NCBI GenBank assembly: GCA_005406025.1
Contig: BGZK01000083.1
Coordinates: forward strand, 248,001-312,000
Source of the DNA: Eumeta japonica
Lineage: Eukaryota > Arthropoda > Insecta > Lepidoptera > Psychidae
Direction: 5' to 3'
Length of the DNA: 64,000 bases
The notes below the pieces were generated by a model. The model did not search any database and was not told the DNA's origin. It saw only the letters and a list, made by a program, of their open reading frames with translations. Both the position numbers and the translations under genes were made by a program. Numbering within the stretch: position 1 is the first letter of the stretch; every line of letters begins with the position of its first letter. Shown here piece after piece: positions 10,470 through 22,690 of the stretch.

Positions 10470-12090
10470 ATAAAGTAAGTATTTTACAATGTCATCTCAC
10501 AACGGTGAGGTAACATTGAAAAATGTTTACCTTATAATATAATGTCAAGACGTATATATAGCTCTGACTACCGTATTTTGAAAATATTATGAGTGGACTT
10601 GGGATCAATACCTAGCAGGATCTTTATAGCCTTAGAACATCTAGTAATGTAACGCACTTTGATAAAGTTCTTTCAAAAACAAATACTTTTTAGATATTGA
10701 TTATTTTGAAAAAAAAAATATTGGATGTTGCATTTCATTTAACGAAAACTAACCCTATTTAATTTATCTAATATGTTATACAAAAAATTGTGGAACGCAT
10801 GCGTAGTGACCGACTATTCTATTTATTCCATTTTAATTAAGTTTATAATAAATAAGGGAAATCGCAATACAAAACAGAAGGATCGTTATCTTGCAGTGAG
10901 TAAATATTATTGTATCAAAAAAAAAAAACACCGTCTGACATTTATAATCTTAGAGCCGGATTTTATGAGTGGCCATAAAAGTCTGACAAATTGACAGACG
11001 TCGTGCCTATATCACGACCTTTGATTCTACCAAACCGGAAATCTAAACAAGCCACTCTAACGTATTAGTTTAATTAATTCGACGCACGCCAGAAGCTTCG
11101 CGACTGGTCACATTGTAGAACCACGTGATCTAATCAACCAATCACGGACGAGCTCTCGACTCAACACATGCGCGTGACCTTCCTATTCTGCTGTGGCGAT
11201 ACATTTTTTTTTAGATTGCGCGCTGTTCTTCGTGTGCGCGAGACATATACTGGTTAGATAAATTAGAATTTACATAGATGGTTACTATATACGTATAGAT
11301 AGGTAGATAATTATTTACAGTTTTTTATTATGTCTGTAATATCCTCGATGTGCAAACAATCAATTATTTATTGTGGTTTGATTAGTTTTATAACGCTCCA
11401 AATTACAATTTTAATTTTTTTGTCACGCATTTTTAACAAACAAAATTCGTTTTTAAACATAAGAATTAAATTCAATCACAATGAAAATGAAATTAACATC
11501 TAATAAGTTAGTGAAAGAGACTAACTTCGAAAAGCAATGAACGATGGGTATGTATGCTATATAAAATATCAAAAAGAAGAAGTCTTCATTTCCACAGCTT
11601 TCGTGAATAAGTATCTGGACAACCGAGCTTTGCTTAACGCATTTCGAGTTTTCAGTGAAAGTACTATGATTTCCCGGAGGAAAAGTGAATTATATTCACC
11701 ATTTCAACAAAAAATGTTTTTAAGTACATGACATAAAACTACGTAATTTCAAAATTTATCAAAGTTTATTATTATTGCCATATGTACCTAATTTATGTCA
11801 TGAAGTGCTATCCGTTGTTAAAATTCAATAACATAACAACAATTTAATTACATTAAAATCGTACTAAACGACGCCAAACAAAGCACCACTTATGTTTGCC
11901 ATCAACTTTACTAAATTGAAAATTTGCATCGAAATCATTGGAATACAGCCTTCGAGATAGCCACGTATAAATATATTATACCCACACAAATCGCTCACCT
12001 AAAACAATAACGTGAACAAATCGGTTTCGTAGTTACGACAAGATACAGAATATCTCGCATTTGTTAATAACGCTTTATTGTAGCGTTCGG
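10470..12090. other. Mostly AT-rich stretch without recognised gene
   Basis: It includes a modestly GC-richer segment around 11060-11240 with 'ccacgtgatc' and 'catgcgcgtgacc'. Short frames at 10773-10994 and 11537-11731 have no family-like features. Confidence 0.4.
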
Positions 12091-12094
12091 CATC

Positions 12095-12300
12095 AACGAT
12101 GATGGCTGAGTGGTCAACCGTGTCGCCTTCAATCTAGAATGGCGGGTTCAAATCTCGATAGCGGACGAACTGACCAGTCATAGTTTAATTTAAGTCGACT
12201 TAAACCACTTGCTCCACTTCTTCTGGACTTGATATCGCATCGGTGACGACGTTTGTTAGCAACTTCCAACCTGCATCAAACCAGGGTGAAGCGGCCTAGC
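12095..12300 (+). mobile_element. tRNA-derived SINE
   Basis: The head resembles a tRNA. An A-box-like TGGCTGAGTGGT lies at about 12103-12114 and a B-box-like GGGTTCAAATC at 12144-12154, about 30 nt apart. The body continues with 'cttctggacttgatatcgca' (12219-12238) and 'tcggtgacgacgtttg', whose 'catcggtga' portion recurs in the SINE-like copy at 41219-41420. The clover-leaf is not intact and there is a non-tRNA 3' extension, so this is a SINE rather than a tRNA gene. Confidence 0.6.
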
Positions 12301-13060
12301 TATAGATCCAATCGAAAATATACAATCGGCAATTAAAGGGCAAGATTTGACACAATGTAATCGTAAATCTTGCAATAAGTCATTAATACATTCTTTTCGA
12401 CATTACCATCTATTCCAAATCCTGATTCACCTCGAGAAGAATTGGCAAAAACTCGAGGGTTACTCTTTTTACTCATCAATACAAAGGTTGATAATTTAGT
12501 CAAAATTTAACATCCACATGTTAACCACCAGGGAGGAAGGAATATGACATATAATGGAAGAAGAATGGGCCACCGTACCTCTCGGTGACTGGATGAAAAG
12601 CAACAGCAGGAGCTACTGTTTCACGTCTGTGTTCTGTGGGAGTGTCGCGTCTCACCGATCTAGTCAGCCCATTCTTATATAACAGGATAGCTCCACCACA
12701 TCTATCACATATTTCAAGTTTTATTTTACGAATAATGTCAATTTTTTTCTGAATTTACTAATAGCTTATTTAATATGCGCTTATCAATGACAAAAAGTTA
12801 AACAGTTAAAGTTCTCGTTAATAGAAATAGTAGCGCGTTCTCGTCACATCAAATCACATTCTCTACGGCCTCGTTCATATTTCGTTCGATATTTTGATAG
12901 ACATAAAGTCGGTTAAATTTTGCCAGCACACGCTGTGCGCTCAACGACAACGCATTGCGTAACGCGACCGGCTCACAACGTGACACCTAATGGGCGCGTT
13001 GTTCGTCATCTTTCTCGTGTGACGCAACGAATAGACACCCTAATGAAGTTCACATTTCAT
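12301..13060. other. Mixed stretch, no recognised gene
   Basis: 12520-12720 is GC-richer and may be an old repeat ('agaagaatgggccaccgtac', 'caacagcaggagctactg'). 12920-13030 is CpG-richer. No family could be named. Confidence 0.3.
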
Positions 13061-13063
13061 TAA

Positions 13064-13440
13064 AAATTCGGCCAAGTGCGAGTCGTAATCACGCATTAAG
13101 GGTTCCGTGCTACCACGCAATATATATTTTTTATGGTAATTTTGTTATTCATTATGATATCCAATATATTTAATTACATCTATTCTGCAAAAAAATTGAC
13201 TGTTCTATTAATTTTATATATAACTAAAAAATACCCTATTACGATTCAAACCCTAAAGGCACCCCAGACAGATAAATAAATGGATAGGCGGACGGATAGA
13301 TGGAAGGCTGTCTAGCGTTAGTTATAGGGTCCCGTTGGGACCCTGTAACTACCCTAAAAATATGAGTACTATTTTTTATGCATACCCAAGATAATAATGA
13401 TGTATTATCCTGTAATACAATCAATAGGTTACGAATTTTA
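13064..13440 (+). mobile_element. Dispersed 'ggccaagtgcgagtcg / gggttccgtg' repeat, internally shortened
   Basis: It begins 'cggccaagtgcgagtcg' (13070-13086) and 'aagggttccgtgc' (13098-13110). A short AT-rich body follows, then a 'gacagataaataaatgg' / 'ggcggacggatagatgg' core and 'tatagggtcccgttgggacc' (13324-13343). The order of blocks is that of a repeat class I know to be abundant in Lepidoptera. No transposase is present. The 61-codon minus frame inside it is not a gene. Confidence 0.65.
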
Positions 13441-16300
13441 TAGACTTAGTTTTGCAGTTAAACCCTTTAATGTCATCACCAGTGAAAAGGGCTTCCTAAA
13501 AGATTACTTCTATAGCATAAACTAAGATGTTTCTTTTTTTCCTTTTCCCATTGCAATAAGCAACTAGCAACCAATTACTTTGATACTGTATTATATAAAA
13601 TACGTGAAGATTTTTCCAAAATAATAAGTATTGTCTCGATATGCAACTTTACACGACGAAATCCGACTAAGCGTGCGAGCTGGTTTCCGTACCAACTTTA
13701 GGCCCTATGGCCTAATCTATATCACATAAACGTTCTTAGACTGATTTTACAACAACTTTTAAAATACAACAATATCTGTTATTAAGATGAGATTTCAGTA
13801 AAACTTTCGGTTCCTTTAAACATGAATATGTCTGGGAAGAACTGCTTAGTGAAAGATCAAAGTGAACTATGAATATTCGAGAATATGTATTTAAGGAGTA
13901 CTACACGTATCAGGCTGGAAACGATAAGCTAAGAATTTCCTAAAGGGAATGACGTCCAACAAGATGATCCTGTATCACCTAAGAGTTTTTTCAGTGTTGG
14001 AATCTACAATCAAATGAGAATGAACTTAACATAAAATTATGAAAACCCAAGTCATTCATTTCTCATAAGATTTTAACCTATTTTCTGAGTACCCAAAAAA
14101 TCTACACCAAGTGTTGCAACAAATACCAGATGCAACCGCAAAAGCAGGACTGTCTATAAACAAATCATTATGACCAATCAATTCGTCGTAGGCGGATAGG
14201 GTAAAAAATTCTAATATGAAACGAACATAATGTAGATGAATTCATCTAGCTAGGATAATTAATATCTACAGCTTACACATAAAGGAGTCGATATAGAAGG
14301 GCAGCAACCTTTGGGAAATATTTTGGTCTTTTTAGTGTTTATTAAGAACATTATTACGAACACAGAGTATGCAAATCAAATAGCGAGAACAGACTACGCC
14401 GTGTGTGTTCTACAACGCTTGACCAAACGCTCGTATTCCGGAATAACTAATGAACAGAAAGAAAATTGCTTATTACTTTCTAAGAGACCGGCGACGCGTT
14501 AGTGGCCAAACGGCATGCTCGTTTGTGTGCAATCTATAGATTTTAATAAAAATATTATAACGTATTAGAATTGTGGTAGAGATAATTGGCGTAGACGTGT
14601 ATTTGTTTGTCCGTGTTTGAACATAACGTATTTAACCACACTCTTTCGCTGATTATCACGAAAACTATTTTTAGTTGAACAATTGTTGAGGAAAAGGAAT
14701 TTCACTACGCGTTTTCCTTTTGTCAAACAATAGTCCTGTTATAACTTTTACTATTATTCACGAATTGTGGATGGAAATGAGCATTTTAATGTTGTTTAGG
14801 GACTTAGACGCGAACCACCGGCGTACGGACGCCGTCTGTGCAGCGCCATCTATTATTGTTTGATCAAAATTTTTCATTCCACGTTTTCTTGCAAGACTGT
14901 ACTCGCGGTTTAGAACACAAAGAACTACGATAACACCGAGGGAAAAAATATTGTATATACGTGAGCAATTTATATTATAAGTGATTTTTTTTTATATTTA
15001 TAGTGCGTAAGTGCATGAATTCCCTAAATATTAAATCAAAATGCAAAGAAAGGGTAAGAAAATGTAATGTAACGCTGAAGTTCGTCCAGACGCAAGCACT
15101 CACACCGATGCGTAGACTGTGTTCTGACGTGGTGCACTTTGCGTTTGTAGTGGTTGTATAGTGCGACGGCATGCCTTTGGTCGTAAATACAATTTTAAAT
15201 GCAAAATGTTGACTGTACTTTGCGCCTAGATTATTCATAATTATAGACGGTTAATAGAAAAATGAATCAATCGTATTTTTTTGCTGTACATTAAAATACA
15301 TTTTATATCGTTTAATCATATCATGCTTTATTCAATACAGACTGATTATGAAAACAAATTAAAGGTTTATTGAACCTATTTTGATTTTAATTTATTTTCG
15401 AGATAAGGCAAATAAGTAAACGCTGAATACTTTATTTCTATATACAGGCAATAAATTGTGTGCGTAATGTATGGAAAAATGTTTTTATGAGTTTTAACCC
15501 ACAATAATAAAGCTTTTAAGAGAAAGCATTTTCTATTATACATAAAAATAAAAACTACGCTCTCCTTCACACTCACTTGTACAAGAATATACGATTAATA
15601 ATTAAAATAACGCTGTTTACATTTCACTGATTTATTATATAATGTCAATAAAGGAATTATATTGTTACGATGTAGAAAAAATATGGCATTTAATTTATTC
15701 AGCCGCCATTATGTGATCGTTATGGACGATTACTAGGTCGCTGACTCGACAACAGATAATTAGCAGAGTATGTTATTGTGTTAGCAATCACTATTACTTC
15801 ATGATATAAACATATGCATTGCATAACTTTTGGATGATCTTCGATTTATGTATGCATATTGTTTCGTTCTACTGATAAACATATGCAAGAGTGTTTAGAA
15901 GCTACTTATTCTACAGATCTAAAATTGTTTGAAAGACTATGCTCGTATCATAAACTTCATTTCATTCTTTGAAATAAATTTATTGTCGTCGTTCACCAAC
16001 CGTAAGCCTTGGGCCGACGAGTCACATGTGAGGCAGCATAGATGTATTAAAAAATCATTTATAATACGGTTACAGTCTCTAACAAAATATTGTAATGAAT
16101 AAGAGCAACCTGTATATGATGTTTATATTTTTTTAATGACGTTAGATGTTTGAATATTTTAATCTTATAAGTCATTTGAAACTTCTGTAGTGTGTTAATG
16201 CTTTGAGATATCGGGATCCGATCAATCCATACCTAACATAACTATCATACAAGTTCAACTTCGCCTTAATAAGACGATTATTACTATTGTAATATACAAC
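13441..16300. other. Long AT-rich stretch without recognised gene
   Basis: The short frames within it (14311-14502, 14975-15238, 15376-15576) have no family-like sequence. A CpG-richer point near 14810-14860 contains 'gcgccatct'. Nothing else was recognised. Confidence 0.4.
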
Positions 16301-16329
16301 GTAAAATTTTGATAATCTTAAAGACCAAG

Positions 16330-17255
16330 ACCGGTCGGCCGCCGTACACCATCACAGTAAATACAAGGCAATCGCTAAGTACGGAGGCGCCTAGCGTGCA
16401 GCGTGCGGCGAGCGGCGTGCACCGCCTGCAGTGTCGCTTATGCACAACCGGTAGAGAGTCGCATATAGTTGCACTCCAGCTCACAACAAACGGCACGGCC
16501 CGCTCCGAACTCGCCGGGGAAAATTATATTTATACATGTATATAAATAAAAAAATAATCTATATTCATATCGTTCGCGCGTAGTGGTTTTTCATTTTAGA
16601 CAAAAAAAAAATACAAAAACTATTTTGCGATTCGGTGTGTTTTTTTACTAGGAATCAAGTGTCGAGCGATGTTCACATATCAGAAGTAACTTCGTGGACC
16701 CATTCTAAGAAATCGACTATTAGATAATTCTAACGTATGTAATTTCATCGTCAGTGGTGTATTTAGAGGGATGTGCTTTCGGATTTCCCGCGGCGTCGAC
16801 ACTCTATACGGCCAGTGAAAGTGTACATGGATACGAGGTGACGGCTTCGCTTGTCTGTAACTTTTTCTTTTTCAAAAATTACCACCGAAGTGTCAAACTG
16901 GACAGACGAAGGGCAGGCGCCCCCTGACGCATGTGAGTACATTTTCGCCGTCGCTCCGTCGCGGAGGCGAGCCGCCTATCAATTTCAAATAGCCGGCCTA
17001 GAAAATTATAGCCCAAGGTCCATCCACAGTCAGGGCTCCGCGCCCGCTGCGCCCTTTATCTTTCGCTCTCCTTTCGAACGCGCGCGCGTGTCCGTGTGTG
17101 CATTTTCACACGTGTGCGACACACGCACCATGCATTTTTTTTTTGTGTTTTTCATGCGTGTCCGCCCCTCCACCGGATCGTGCGTCTCGCGTCCAATATT
17201 GTCGTCTCGCTCGTGCGCGTGCCCGTATGTTTGAGTTTGAAACTAATAGGAATTA
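16330..17255. promoter_or_regulatory. CpG-rich block, candidate promoter / 5' exon region
   Basis: Nearly 1 kb of DNA much richer in CG than its surroundings, with peaks at 16330-16530, 16790-16850 and 16930-17230. It carries an insect initiator-like TCAGT at about 16751 and a donor-like GTGAGTAC at 16935-16942. A 127-codon plus-strand frame (16851-17234) starts at TTG and runs through low-complexity CG/TG sequence; it does not look like a real protein. Whether a gene starts here, and on which strand, cannot be decided from sequence alone. Confidence 0.3.
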
Positions 17256-17618
17256 ATATTTCGGTCGTAGGCCAACTTAAAGGATACGGAAAATGTTCCT
17301 AAGGAAGATGTAATTCATTAAATTATACTTAAATAATTATTCTTAAAATAAAGTTCTTTTTTGAACAATAAATATTTGGAATGTGATATTATTAAACAGT
17401 TACATTTTTTTTTTTTAAATAAATTCTTGTTAACTAAAGACTTAGAGTGAATTAAAACCCGTATTGCATAACTGTGCAAGTGAATTCGGCATTAAACGTA
17501 GCAAAAAACAAAAGAATTAAAAAATTGTTTTAAGTATTTTACACGAGTCGCTTCGCCTGCGACAGCGCGCGTAGGCTAAAATATTCCGTCGGAAAATAAC
17601 TCCGTCACTTACAGGTTT
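17256..17618. other. AT-rich stretch, nothing recognised
   Basis: No recognised element. Confidence 0.35.
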
Positions 17619-17682
17619 TCTTTGTTAAATGAGATTTTTTTTGTTGTCAAATGAGATTTTTTATTTTTCAAATGAGACATTT
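17619..17682. repeat. Three-copy tandem repeat of about 22 bp
   Basis: Three successive units centred on 'aaatgagattttt' or 'aaatgagacattt' occur about 22 bp apart, with small differences between copies. It is a minor minisatellite. Confidence 0.75.
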
Positions 17683-18730
17683 CTCTAATAACTCATTGAG
17701 ACAGATTGAATCGATCGAATCAGCCATAAGCGATTGAAGAACTGAGCTGTTTGCGTTAATAATGATTTATAGTTAATCCCGGCCATCCATAAACGTTATA
17801 TATGCTTGTAAGTGGACTACAGTCATTTTTTTATAATTTTTTCCCATTTTCTTTTTTCAATGTAGTTTATATATTGAGGTTCAATCGTAAGCAAGGAAAT
17901 GTATTAAATTTCTAGAAAATACAATAAAATTTCAAATTTGTTCCATGCCTTGTAATTCATATCAATTTAAATTTAAAATTACCTGTCAAAGTTATAAATT
18001 AAATAGAGTTAATTAAAAAATAAGCTATACCACAAAGTAAAACGTCCTACAGCACTCGTTATCAGAATACAATATTTGTATCATTATTTCTGTTCTGATT
18101 GAATATTATGTAATGAGATGAAATTCTGATATTTCAATGGTTCGTTTTAATGGTCGATTTTTAGAAGCCATGATTAACCTACACATGACCTTTTTAATTA
18201 GCATTTCAAAAATATTTTTAATTGTCGGCGTAGGCGCAACTATTAATATGAATTAATTAACCGCTGTCCATTAAAAATAGAGTACGTTTTTTCGGAAAAA
18301 TATACGAACATATGCTTCACCGGCATAAGTATCTATTTTGTTATCATTCATACAGTTATCTTTATTGAATTTGTGAGTTAATAAAAAAAAAATGCTCCGA
18401 CAAATGTATGTCTCAATAAACGGAGATTTTGTAGTTCTTTAGTAAAAATAAAATTTAGGTGATCGATTTCACAATTTTGAATAATATTTTTCTCATATGA
18501 ATAAATGTTGCAAAGTATTCGGAAATGTTATACTATTTATCTATTACTAATATAATACTTAGGTTTTTTTTTTTTTATAAATTCTTGCGACTAAATTCGT
18601 GCAAATAGATTCATAGAAATGTTTTTTGAGATTTGAGATTTTTGAAATATGAAAAATGGTATTAGCATATAACTAATTTCTAGTTAATACTTTTAAAAAT
18701 GATCTTCTAAAATTAGCAAAATAGCCTCGC
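17683..18730. other. AT-rich stretch, nothing recognised
   Basis: No recognised element. Confidence 0.35.
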
Positions 18731-18734
18731 AGGA

Positions 18735-18905
18735 AGGTTTCTCTTGTGACGATAGAACCTCTAGGTAGAATGCAAAAAAAGGAAGACCGCCTATAGCCTA
18801 TGTAGAGCGTAAATAAGATACTAACGTGGAGGAGAGATTAAGAAAGAGGGTCATATGGAAGAAGCTGGTAGATTAATAGCTAGAGAAAGCATTCAAAATA
18901 ATGTA
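18735..18905 (+). mobile_element. Possible LINE coding-tail fragment
   Basis: 'aaaggaagaccgcctatagc' (18778-18797), then 'ggagagattaagaaagaggg' and 'gatta..agctagagaaagc', resemble the degraded end of a LINE reverse-transcriptase frame. The usual form is K-K-G-R-P followed by a basic stretch and a D-R-x-x-W-like motif. Stops interrupt every frame. The assignment is tentative. Confidence 0.3.
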
Positions 18906-21900
18906 CAATACAATACTATATATACATATACATACATACATATCCTTTGAATCGATGTAGGAGGGTGTGATAAGCAAAACTTTAAAGAATTTTAGTTTGA
19001 TTACGAAACTCTAAGAAGTTATAGGCGACTTAATTTTTTTTTATGCCTTTATAGCATTTTTATTGAAACCTAGAACAAAATGTTTGCCAGTCTTGTATAT
19101 GTCACAAACAGGGTGTCATCAGCGCGGGTTATGACCCTTCTCAAATCTTCTGATTTGTGTTAGACGCCTCGTGGGTGATCCCAATGTCAAGAATATAAGC
19201 GCTATGGAAACAGTCTATTAATTTATTATGTTCGACGTTTCCTATCCCTTCTTTTATGCAATTCTTCTTTTTTTTCTATTTATTCGGGATAATAAATATG
19301 AAGTCACAATATCAAAATTAGATATCAAGATATACTTATAAGGGGTTACCATACTGTAACCGGTAGCGTTAACCATGATTACAGGAAAATGAAATTTAAT
19401 ACTAAAGCAATGTCTTATTTAGTAAATTTGTGAATAACAGAGCGGGTGAGAATTTTATTATTAAAAATGGAAATATACCAACCTCCATAGAGATTAAATC
19501 CAATGATCCAGTCGTTTACAGGCGCTAATTAAGTCTTGGCAGTCTTTCAAATTATTAATGCGTAAATTGTTTAAAACATTTAAACTGTTATTAAGAAATT
19601 GGAGCTTTGGTGTCTTCATTAATAACTTATATTAAATCTCATTCAGTCTGGTTAATTAAGTAGGTTTACGACGAATGTTTGAAAAGAATGACAAACATAC
19701 GAGTTAGAAAAATTAGCAACAAAATTTTAGAACAAAAGAAACATACTATAAAGAAAATAGCTTTTAAATTTATTATTTATAAAATTAAATTAGTTACTTT
19801 TCATTTACGCATTTTACTATCTGCGGCAAATTTAACCGATTATAATATGAATTAAAAATGGGTATATATTTCTTTAAACAAATAGTGTTAGTTGTCCCCA
19901 CGACTTCACTTGTCCCGCTCGCGTAGGGCACAATTTTATTGTTAAGGTTTATTTGATAAATAGGTTTTTTTTTATAGACACTTATATAAGTATCTATGAA
20001 GCGTCAATATGTATATACACGTGTAGACACTAACAATTCGGTGGATTTTTGTTTCCTAATTCTGAAAATATGCATTTTACTTATATCGATGCCTATTCAA
20101 ATATCATTTCACTAATTTTTATAGTTTCGTACTTTAAACGGAAAAATGGATCTTTATAAGATCACTTCATTCTCCACACTACACTACAAAATGCTTTCCT
20201 GAGAAAAAGTGTCTTGACGGTGAAGCTTTGAGAATCGAGCTTTTAAGCAAACGTAATATAACAATACGGATATTTATGCTTTATATTTCGGAACTCGCAA
20301 ACAAATCAAAAGCTATAGGGTATTTGCCATTGACCTGGAATCATGCAGAAAGCATGAAGAAAGGTCATGCAGAATAAGTAAACGAAAATATCTAAAAATC
20401 AATGACTTGTAGTTACAGAGCATGAAAAAAATTTATTATGATTAAAGACCTTGTAATTAGAGTGTAGAGGCTAATATATTAGAGAATATTTTAAATCCGC
20501 GCTTTGAAAACTTAAGATTTTTAAAATTCTTGGGAACGATATTTCACCAGCATCATTTTAGAAAACGGAAACAAGTCATGGAGGCTCTTGATAGACGAAA
20601 CACCTATACATACATAATTAAGTTTGCGCGGAAGCCTCGAGGGCGAGTCCTATTGGCAGTTGTCCAATTTTTTTTTGTCATTGGGCACAGATCGGTCGCC
20701 TGCAGTCGACCGCCGGGTGTTGTTTTTTTTTAAAATAAAAATGCTTAATCCGGATCATCCATAGAAGTTAGACACTTTTTTGTGGGTCTTTTTAAGAACT
20801 GCATTCGTGTAGTCCATCAACTTGACATATCCCATTAGGTACATTCAGCGTGAGCTAGTTAAGCTACCCACAAGGTGTTGTTAATGACTTGATTCACCAT
20901 TATTATTACCGCTCGTTTCGTTGTGTTACTTCTTTATAACAAGTCTATATTCTGGTCAGACAGCGTATGTAGCTATGGAAATTAAAAAAAAACACAAATG
21001 TGGTTATCACGTGAAAATGATATCAACGGACAGAGAGACGTTAAATTTTATAATATTTTTAGATATAATATGTTACTTATAATTAAAAACAAAACATAAA
21101 AATATCATCCTTGCATTTTTCACATTGCACGATAAAAAAGTTGCTGCAAGTCGTATATATTATTAAGCACGTGAGATGGTAAAGTTCAAGTGTTCTCGAG
21201 GTCTGTTTACGCAAGCCACGCGCACTGTCAATGTTACTAGCCGCGTGCGCAGCCCGCCGCCGCCATCTTGGATCTACGTCTACTCTTTGTAAATTCAACA
21301 AATTCGCGATGTTCTAGAACAGTAATACATGATTGTGTTTTGCTCTAAAATTGATTTAATGTCAACTTTTAGTCATTAATTGTTTATTATCTATATTCAA
21401 ATTTCACGTTGAAATGCATTTATTTTGTTATTTATTTTGAACATGTTTTATAACCTTATAAATAAACTAGATACATAATGCAAAACATAAAAAAATAGTA
21501 AGCTTTTTTCGAAAACGGTTTATATATTGTTTATAGCAATGAAACCCGTATTTATTATTATTAAACATGTACTAAACTATTATAATAATAAATTAATTAT
21601 TTATACTTGACTGACTGATTGTCCGAGGCAATATTTTAAATTTGTTATTGAATTTGTCTATATCGGTTATTTTTTTCAACGATTGTGCTGTATTAAAAAT
21701 ATTATTTTAAATATATTTTTTTCTAATCAGTTTATTTCTTAACGCATTTTGCTTTTTCTATAGTAATGACGTCAACGTATTCTCAAAATATTTACCATCA
21801 TGGTGCAGGAAAAAAATTTCACCTAGACATATCGAATTTTGACTTGATTTTTTAGCATCTATTTAGGAATTATTTGAAATTAAACCCGACATGGTAAGTT

Positions 21901-22320
21901 TGTATTTATTTAAACACACGAATAACAATATACAGCCTGCAATAAGATGTTATTTAGGGATAAATTAAAGTCAAATAAATTTAGTGTATTTTGCTAGATA
22001 AACACAATTTTATTTTTATGAAATATAGAAAGAGAATAGCAATGTAAAAATTCGTAACGTTTTCGTAATCGGCTTCATTCAATAAGTCAATCGAAATATC
22101 GAATTCACATAGAGAGACGTATGGTAAATAATATTTCCTGGTAACCCTGGGATTCTTTGAAGAAAGTAAAAAATATTTAATTTTTTCTGTAATATAATCG
22201 AGGTTCAAGTATAGTTTAACGAAAATATATCGTCAACGCATTTCCTAGAATATCGAAGAGGTGATAAAAGCACGTAACGCTCACTCAGAGGCGTCCGCTC
22301 GAGTATCGAAATCTTAAAAT
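18906..22320. other. Long AT-rich stretch without recognised gene
   Basis: No coding-like frame is present. Features of note are a small CpG-rich patch with GCCATCTTGG at 21230-21290, and GC-richer patches at 19110-19190 and 20630-20720 that may be old repeats. Confidence 0.4.
21230..21290. promoter_or_regulatory. CpG patch with exact CGCCATCTTGGATC
   Basis: 'gcagcccgccgccgccatct' (21249-21268) continues into 'tggatc'. The exact 14-mer 21261-21274 is shared with 5971-5984. It contains the GCCAT core of YY1/Pho-type sites. Function is inferred from the motif only. Confidence 0.3.
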
Positions 22321-22329
22321 ATAAAGTCG

Positions 22330-22690
22330 TCGGCGACTGCGCTTGCGCATTTTTAGAACGTTCCAATGAAACGTGAGTAACTTCATTGTATTCGCAGAAG
22401 GATCGCGAAGTTGTCGAACACTGACTTTCTTAAAATACGACCCCGTTTCCCGGTCCGGGCGGAATGACCCGCCGCGACGCCGCCCCCCAGCGCGGGCCGG
22501 GAAACGGGGAAGGAACAAAAACGAAGCAAAAAGAAGAAAAAGAAAAAAAAAACTAACAAACAAACGAAACCAAAAACAAACGGCCGCTTTCGCTCTCCGT
22601 ACGCCGAAAATGAACGCGTTTGCAGCGGTCGAGTTCGTCTGTCGGCCGATGTCACGAACATCCCTAACGAGACGGTCGATATGAAATCGT
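22330..22690. promoter_or_regulatory. CpG-rich block with GC hairpin
   Basis: A GC-rich island in AT-rich DNA. Arms 22441-22453 and 22497-22509 are a perfect 13-bp inverted repeat (CCCCGTTTCCCGG), separated by a 43-nt GC-rich loop. Overlapping frames of 92-141 codons on both strands are rich in R, P and K or S because of base composition and are not convincing proteins. Possible promoter or 5' exon; strand unknown. Confidence 0.35.

Noticed and set aside
12101..12165. A tRNA gene
   Set aside because: A- and B-box-like strings are present, but arms do not pair into a clover-leaf and a SINE body follows.
16851..17234. 127-codon plus-strand frame in the CpG-rich block
   Set aside because: It starts at TTG and its residues follow CG/TG low-complexity DNA. 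No domain is recognisable, and a second frame of similar quality overlaps it.
22362..22402. An intron between GTGAGT at 22372 and 'ttcgcag' at about 22399
   Set aside because: The implied intron of under 30 bp is too short for insect splicing.
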